23,735 nucleotides of DNA, taken from Micractinium sp. NFX-FRZ. Taxonomy: Eukaryota; Chlorophyta; Trebouxiophyceae; Chlorellales; Chlorellaceae. Where the stretch lies: the NCBI GenBank assembly GCA_029339195.1, contig JAPTJF010000653.1:1-23735 (forward strand), in the 5' to 3' direction. This document shows, piece after piece, positions 19,493 through 23,735 of the stretch. The position numbers and the translations under genes are program-made. Within the stretch, counting starts at the first letter, position 1; the number at the start of each line of letters is the position of its first letter. Below the pieces are notes generated by a model. It was not told the origin of the DNA. It worked only from the letters and a program-made list of their open reading frames with translations, and ran no database searches.

Positions 19493-21935
19493 TCAGGCCA
19501 CCACGCCGCAGGTGTAGGCGCCGCCTGCCGCGACGCTTGAGAAGCGCAGGGGGGTGTCCACAGGGACAGGGGTGACCTCGGCCGACCCTGCAGCACGGCT
19601 GGCCGCATCATCCCCCAGCTGGCCCTCGTTGTCTAGCCCTGCAGGCGGGGCGGGGAGGGCGGGGCCAGAGGGCAGCAGGCGATGCTTGTTCGGGCTTACA
19701 TTCTTGGTGCATTCTTCATCCTCCGCGTGGTCATGGCCGCATGGCAGTGTCTGCATCAGCTGGCGCAGACACGGGGTCAAACTAGATGGCATCACCATGC
19801 CCAGCTCTGCACACGGGCACGGCCTGCCCACCTTTGAGTCGCCTCCCCTCAGCACGTTTCCCTCCCTACCCTCCCCGTCCCCCCGCCCCGCGCCCTCCAT
19901 CCACGGCTGGCGGCTCACCCCAGCACAGCGCCTGCCCGCCCTCCTCCAGCGCGCAGGCGTGGAAGTAAAAGCCAGAGCCGCCCACTGAGATGGAGGCGTA
20001 GGAGCGCAGGCTGTCGACGACCACGGGGGCGGGCGAGAAGACTTGCTCAGGGTACCCGTCGGGCCCGATGTAGCTGCTGAGCACGCCTGCCCCATGGGGT
20101 GACCTCCCCAGCAGAGGTGGGAAACCAATGAGATGGCCGGCACTTTCTTTGACAGGCTCGAGGCCACTGGCAAGCCCTCCTGTGCGCGCCGTCTGCCACC
20201 CCTCATGCATGCACACACATCGGCAGCATGCAGCAGCCGGCATTGCCCGAGCCGGCCTCCCCGGGCTGCCCCCGCTCCCTGTCTCCCTTTACCCAGGCTT
20301 GCCTTGGCACACCAGTCCGCCGTCGGTTGTGATCCCACAGAGGGTGCTCCCGCGTGCCGCCAGCGACTTGAACGCAAACTCTGGGACCAGGCGCAAGCCG
20401 GCGGGCAGCGGCACCTCCCCAGCATTGTCCTCGTACCCTCCCCAGCACGCAGCAGAGGCGTTGGTCAGCAGGCCGCAGCTGAAGGTGTCGCCGGCGGCGA
20501 CGGCGGTGAAGGCCAGGGAGGGGTCACCAATGAGCAGGGGGGTGGATGAGCCGCCGACAAGGCTGCTGTACTGGCCCAGCTGGCCGTCGGCGTTGCTGCC
20601 TGCGGGGGGGAAGCGTATATGTCGTGAGGTGTATAGTAAAAGATTGGGCAGGGTGAGGGGTGAGCACCGGGCCCGGCAGGGCAGAGCAGTGCAGGGCAGA
20701 GCAGGCAGGGCAGCAGCGGTGGGGCTGCCCAGCTGGTGCACGCCCCTCTGCCGCCAGCTGGCGCCAACCAATGCTGGCAAGCAGGAGGCGTGCAGGTGCA
20801 TAGGCCCTCAGTGTAGGGCCCGACAGCTTCCAAACTCACCAAGGCAGCTCATGGTGCCATCAAAGGCCACCACGCACAAGTGCTCCGCGCCTGCTGCCAG
20901 ATCCACAAACTGGGTGCCCTCTGCCCCTGCTTGCCCGCCCGCCTCTGGTGCTGAGGAGAGGGGGGAATTGGAGATGTCACCCGCCAGGTCAGCGCCCCAG
21001 TCCAGCCCAGCCATGCTGCCTGCAGGGAGTCGCAGGGAGTTGCAAAGTGTGCGAGTTTGGGAGTGGCTGGTCAGGTGGGGGTTGGGCGGCAGCAGAGAGC
21101 TGCGGTGGTGGCAGCGCCAGCCGCTGCAGCTGCATGCCACCACGGCTGGCGCAGCAGGCGGGTGCACAGGCTGCACGCAGCGTCGCACCTGCCTCCCCAC
21201 ACACCGTGCATGCCTGGCAGGGGCACAGCCTACTACCCCAGATGGACACCACCCTGCCTGCCCCCCATGGGCGCCCGCGCCCCTGCCGCCTCGGCGTCCG
21301 CTGCCGCTCCACTCGCTCACCCAGGCAGGCTATTGTATAGTTCTGTCGGAGCACACAAGCAAAGGTGTCTCCAGTGACCACTTTGATTATGGGGGAATCG
21401 CCAGGCGCCAGGGGGAGAGCCTCCACTGCTGGCTCATTTCGTGCGCGGCCCCTCACGTCGGCTGCCTCCGCCGCTTGCTCCGCCAGCGTGCCGCTGCCCC
21501 AGCAGGCCAGGCCGCCGGCGGTGGTTACCCCACAGGCGAAGCTGTTTTCCGCTGAGAGGGAGGAGAAGAGGAGGCTGGTGTCCAGAGCGAGCAGCTGCGT
21601 GCCGTTCAACAAGCCGCCGTCAGCGGCAGTGCTGCCAGCTGGCGACAGCGGGAGGTAGGCACCGACGTCGGACAGCGGCGGCGTGCCCCAGCATACCACT
21701 GCGCCAGAGGGCAGGCAGGTCGGGTCCTCAGGCAGGCATTCCGGCTGCGGAGTTGAGGCGAAGGCTGCAGCGGGGAAGGGGCCGGAAGTGGGAGCACTTG
21801 TGATGGGACAATGGGTGACGGCGGCGGCAGTGGGGACGGCGGCGGCGCACCGCAGGCGGGCAGCCTGAGCGATGGCACACCTGCACAGGACGCGGCGGCC
21901 GCCCACAACACAATCGCAGATGCTATAAAAGACAT
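19493..21935 (-). CDS. Secreted protein with Cys-paired RCC1/CRINKLY4-like repeats (6 exons, 429 aa)
   Basis: Exons 5' to 3': 21935-21881, 21764-21321, 21019-20840, 20599-20293, 20076-19919, 19638-19493. Every intron is phase 1 except the one after 20293, which is phase 2. The start chosen opens a signal peptide (MSFIASAIVLWAAAASCA); an upstream in-frame Met at 21998 would add 21 residues and bury it. About seven repeats carry a Cys-Gly...Cys-x-Gly pattern: NSFACGVTTAGGLACWG, DTFACVLRQNYTIACLG, EHLCVVAFDGTMSCLG, DTFSCGLLTNASAACWG, STLCGITTDGGLVCQG, ALCWG and AYTCGVVA, with DGQLGQ-type RCC1 turns between them. This matches the extracellular beta-propeller repeats of CRINKLY4-type receptors and related secreted RCC1-like proteins, where each Cys pair probably forms a disulphide. 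There is no membrane helix or kinase domain after the repeats, so it is probably secreted or wall-bound. The ligand is unknown. Confidence 0.87.
20074..20079 (-). other. NAGNAG tandem acceptor (CAGCAG)
   Basis: The acceptor of the fifth RCC1-like exon is CAGCAG on the gene strand. Either AG keeps the frame and gives KPGSYIGPDG or KPGYIGPDG, a one-serine difference. The more obvious upstream GGGGCAG/GCGTG site would break the frame. Confidence 0.6.
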
Positions 21936-22576
21936 CTGTGGAGCTCGTCGAAAGGTGCTGCGGGAGGTCCACTCTTTTGAACGTCGCAGGGCCGACATCT
22001 CGGGGTGCAGGGGATGAAATCAGCAGCCTCCACCGCTAGCGTCCATCTCTGCTCATTGAAGGGGCAAATCAAAGCGGCCTGACGCTGTCGGGTTATTTTT
22101 GCGCTGTCGTGTGGCGGCGCCAGCTGGCGTGGCGTGGCCCACGGGGGCAGCGGCACCCCTCTTCACAACCAAGCACGTCAGAGGTTTTACCTCTTCAGGC
22201 TACACCAATCATGCGTTGCTTCGCATTACTCTGATAAGGCATGCAGCAAGACTTTTGCTACTGTACCAGTGCTTGTTGGGTGGGGACCTGCCATCTCCAT
22301 GACACCGCTGCAAGCCCCCACTGCGGCCCCTACTCCCTCCTGCCCTCCTTACAGTTTGCCACTTCAAGCCAGTATACATTGAGCAAGCCTTCCACACTAC
22401 CTCGATCCAGGGTGATGGCCCTGTCCTGCGCAGCGGAGGATGCAGCGGAGAGCGGCACCAGCAGATGAGATGCACATGCCGTACAGTGTTGCTGCTTGCC
22501 ATATCTCAGTTCAATTTCAAATGATAATAACATTGTGAAAATGAGCTCACGTTGGGTCGATAGTAGGTCAATATTA
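21936..22576. other. Intergenic region between two minus-strand genes
   Basis: It should hold the promoter and 5' UTR of the RCC1-like gene and the 3' UTR of the next gene. It is less GC-rich than the rest of the window in places. I see no coding exon. Confidence 0.6.
22359..22363 (-). terminator. TGTAA poly(A) signal, right-end gene
   Basis: TTACA on the plus strand reads TGTAA on the gene strand, 214 bp beyond the stop at 22577-22579. Confidence 0.45.
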
Positions 22577-22909
22577 CTAGGCTAGCTGCTCGAGCAGCTG
22601 ACTGGTGTAGGGCACGGCTGAGATGACGGCAGGGTTCTGCCAGGAACCCCAGTCAGGCGGCAGCGGCGGCGGGCTGGGCGGGGGCAGGGGCGGTGAGGGG
22701 AACGGCGGGAGGGCGGGGGCGGCGGGGTCTGCTTGTAGGTGACGTTTAGATATCCTCGGAAGGTGGGGAAGACAGGGTCTGGATTCACAGCAGGCGTTAC
22801 GTGGAAGAAGTACAAGCGGCCGGGGGCGACGCTTTGGACGTGGAAGAAGTTGACGGCTTCGTTGCCGGTGGGCAGGGCGCCGCACGCGCCGCCAGAGTTG
22901 TCGATGGAA
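22577..22909 (-). CDS. Terminal exon of a probable extracellular Pro-rich protein, with a frame change
   Basis: I do not recognise the family. After an acceptor (CCGCCTGCAG) the exon reads SIDNSGGACGALPTGN, then NFFHVQSVAPGRLYFFHV and FRGYLNVTYKQTPPPPP, a beta-strand-rich pattern. In that frame the tail becomes basic and ends at 22582. One base later in register, the same DNA reads ALPPFPSPPLPPPSPPP, then DWGSWQNPAVISAVPY, ending at 22577, a typical algal extracellular Pro-rich tail. One extra base in the C-rich stretch near 22700-22725 would join the two. Either this is a sequencing or assembly slip in the C-rich tract, a recent frameshift, or the first frame's basic tail is real. The 5' part is not resolved. 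Confidence 0.5.
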   Translation of the reverse strand, partial: FHRQLWRRVRRPAHRQRSRQLLPRPKRRPRPLVLLPRNACCESRPCLPHLPRISKRHLQADPAAPALPPFPSPPLPPPSPPPLPPDWGSWQNPAVISAVPYTSQLLEQLA

Positions 22910-22920
22910 CTGCAGGCGGA

Positions 22921-23060
22921 AGTGCAGTGCAGTGCAGTGCATTGGCAGGGTCAGGGGCGGGTTTGGTGAGTGCAGTGCAGTGCAGTGCAGTGCAGTGCAG
23001 TGGCAGGGGTGGGTGTGGTTGGTGCAGGGGCAGGGGTGCAGGGGTGCAGGGGTGCAGGGG
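22921..23060. repeat. AGTGC/TGCAG pentamer runs and GGGGTGCA octamer run
   Basis: Two runs of the pentamer (22920-22941 and 22970-23000) flank a short spacer, followed by about five GGGGTGCA units to 23062 and a short CAGG tetramer run at 23094-23113. All lie in the presumed intron of the right-end gene. Confidence 0.85.
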
Positions 23061-23143
23061 TGCAGATTGGCGTGTGGAGGAGCAAAGCACGGGCAGGCAG
23101 GCAGGCAGGCAGGCTGCGTGTAGGACCACATCAGGCAGCCTGT

Positions 23144-23223
23144 TCTGAACCAGCCAGCCACCACTGACTGCTGCACCGGTCTGTCTGAACCAGCCAGCCA
23201 CCACTGACTGCTGCACCGGTCTG
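23144..23223. repeat. Perfect 40-bp tandem duplication
   Basis: The 40-bp unit starting TCTGAACCAGCCAGCC at 23144 is repeated without mismatch from 23184. The identity implies a recent event, or an assembly artefact. Confidence 0.9.
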
Positions 23224-23306
23224 TCTGGCATCACGGGGCAAGGCTTGCCTCTCGCCCATCAAAGAGGCATCCCAGGACATGCATGGGTGGCTGGCTGCAA
23301 CCTCAC

Positions 23307-23455
23307 CGCGCCATAGCGCTGGCATCTGCACCGCTTCCCTCGACTTGCGCTTGCCAGCTGGCAGTGCCACTGTAGAGCGCCGCCGCCACTGCCGCCGCCA
23401 CTGCCACCGCGCCGCCGCCGCTGCCGCCGCCACCGCCGCCACCAACGCACACATA
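23307..23455 (-). CDS. Possible upstream exon of the right-end gene
   Basis: Bounded by GCTTGCAG and CGCG/GTGAGG on the gene strand, it is open in a Gly-rich frame (VCVGGGGGGGSGGGAV) ending ASAMA plus two bases, which is the phase needed by the terminal exon at 22909 (joining as R-SIDNSGG). The sequence is low-complexity, and a second frame gives an Ala-rich stretch instead, so this rests mainly on splice phase. Confidence 0.25.
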
Positions 23456-23583
23456 CTGCAAGCGCGCAATTACCATACCGGCGCACTGATATCAGCGCAC
23501 AATTTACCTCATCAATCAATCATGGCACTGCACCTACAAAAATCTCAACGCACCATCGCCCCCGCATCAGCATCGCCCGCACG

Positions 23584-23675
23584 CCCCCATCTCAACGGCC
23601 CCATCGCCCTCATCCCATCGCCCCCATCTCAACGGCCCCATCGCCCTCATCCCATCGCCCCCATCTCATCGCCCA
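23584..23675. repeat. 37-bp tandem repeat, about 2.4 copies
   Basis: Units start at 23584 and 23621 (CCCCCATCTCAACGGCCCC...), with a third partial copy from 23658. The surrounding 23560-23700 is rich in CCCATCGCC-like words. No coding signal is seen from 23456 to the right edge. Confidence 0.85.
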
Positions 23676-23735
23676 ACTTCGCATGCATACCAACCCCCAT
23701 ACCCAGAGCACTGGCGACATGCCCCATTGCCAGCA

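Noticed and set aside
20128..21555. 475-codon plus-strand open frame, the longest in the window
   Set aside because: It lies opposite the well-supported RCC1-like exons on the minus strand, has no recognisable domain, and is explained by GC-rich shadow coding.
21922..21930. CTATAAAAG as a TATA box
   Set aside because: It lies inside the signal-peptide exon of the minus-strand RCC1-like gene, and no plus-strand gene starts just downstream.
22577..23176. 199-codon minus-strand frame as an intact single-exon protein
   Set aside because: Its 5' two thirds are pentamer-repeat translation and cover the acceptor at 22910. Only the Pro-rich end looks like real protein.

Overview
The window looks like nuclear DNA of a GC-rich green alga, most likely a trebouxiophyte of the Chlorella/Micractinium kind. 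The evidence is the very GC-rich, Ala/Gln-rich coding sequence, many short exons split by 50-400 bp introns with GTGAGN or GTGGGN donors and TGCAG acceptors, secreted Pro-rich (PPPSPPP-type) sequence, and TGTAA poly(A) signals about 200 bp beyond some stop codons. The genus is an inference; I can run no searches. The given open reading frames are mostly fragments, so I rebuilt the genes by hand from splice sites, intron phase and protein similarity.

Layout, left to right. (1) 1-6526, plus strand: the 3' part of a Prp40-type pre-mRNA splicing factor (FF-domain array and a charged RS-like tail), 18 visible exons, 5' end outside the window. (2) 6527-7041: a convergent 3' intergenic gap. (3) 7042-13454, minus strand: a complete 16-exon leucine-rich-repeat receptor-like kinase of 913 residues with signal peptide, about 11 LRRs, one membrane helix and a cytosolic kinase domain. 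(4) 13455-13924: a divergent promoter region with two CACGTG boxes. (5) 13925-18680, plus strand: a complete 12-exon, 730-residue FAD/NAD(P)-type oxidoreductase whose C-terminus is an SGT1-like CS (Hsp90 co-chaperone) domain, an unusual fusion. (6) 18681-19492: convergent gap. (7) 19493-21935, minus strand: a complete 6-exon, 429-residue secreted protein with Cys-paired RCC1/CRINKLY4-like repeats. (8) 22577 to the right edge, minus strand: the end of another probably extracellular gene with a Pro-rich tail that changes reading frame, followed by repeat-rich DNA.

The genes do not form an obvious pathway. Two or three encode cell-surface or secreted proteins (kinase receptor, RCC1-like protein, Pro-rich protein), one a spliceosome component, one a redox enzyme with a chaperone-type domain.

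The most striking structural theme is that many introns contain decayed or near-perfect copies of the adjacent exon ends, with or without their splice sites. At least six such copies lie in the Prp40-like gene, a 29-bp donor-containing tandem array plus a perfect 20-bp inverted repeat lies in the kinase gene, and a short exon-end copy lies in the oxidoreductase gene. This suggests ongoing local duplication at exon/intron junctions and offers several testable alternative-splicing events, including an in-frame 69-nt cassette exon.
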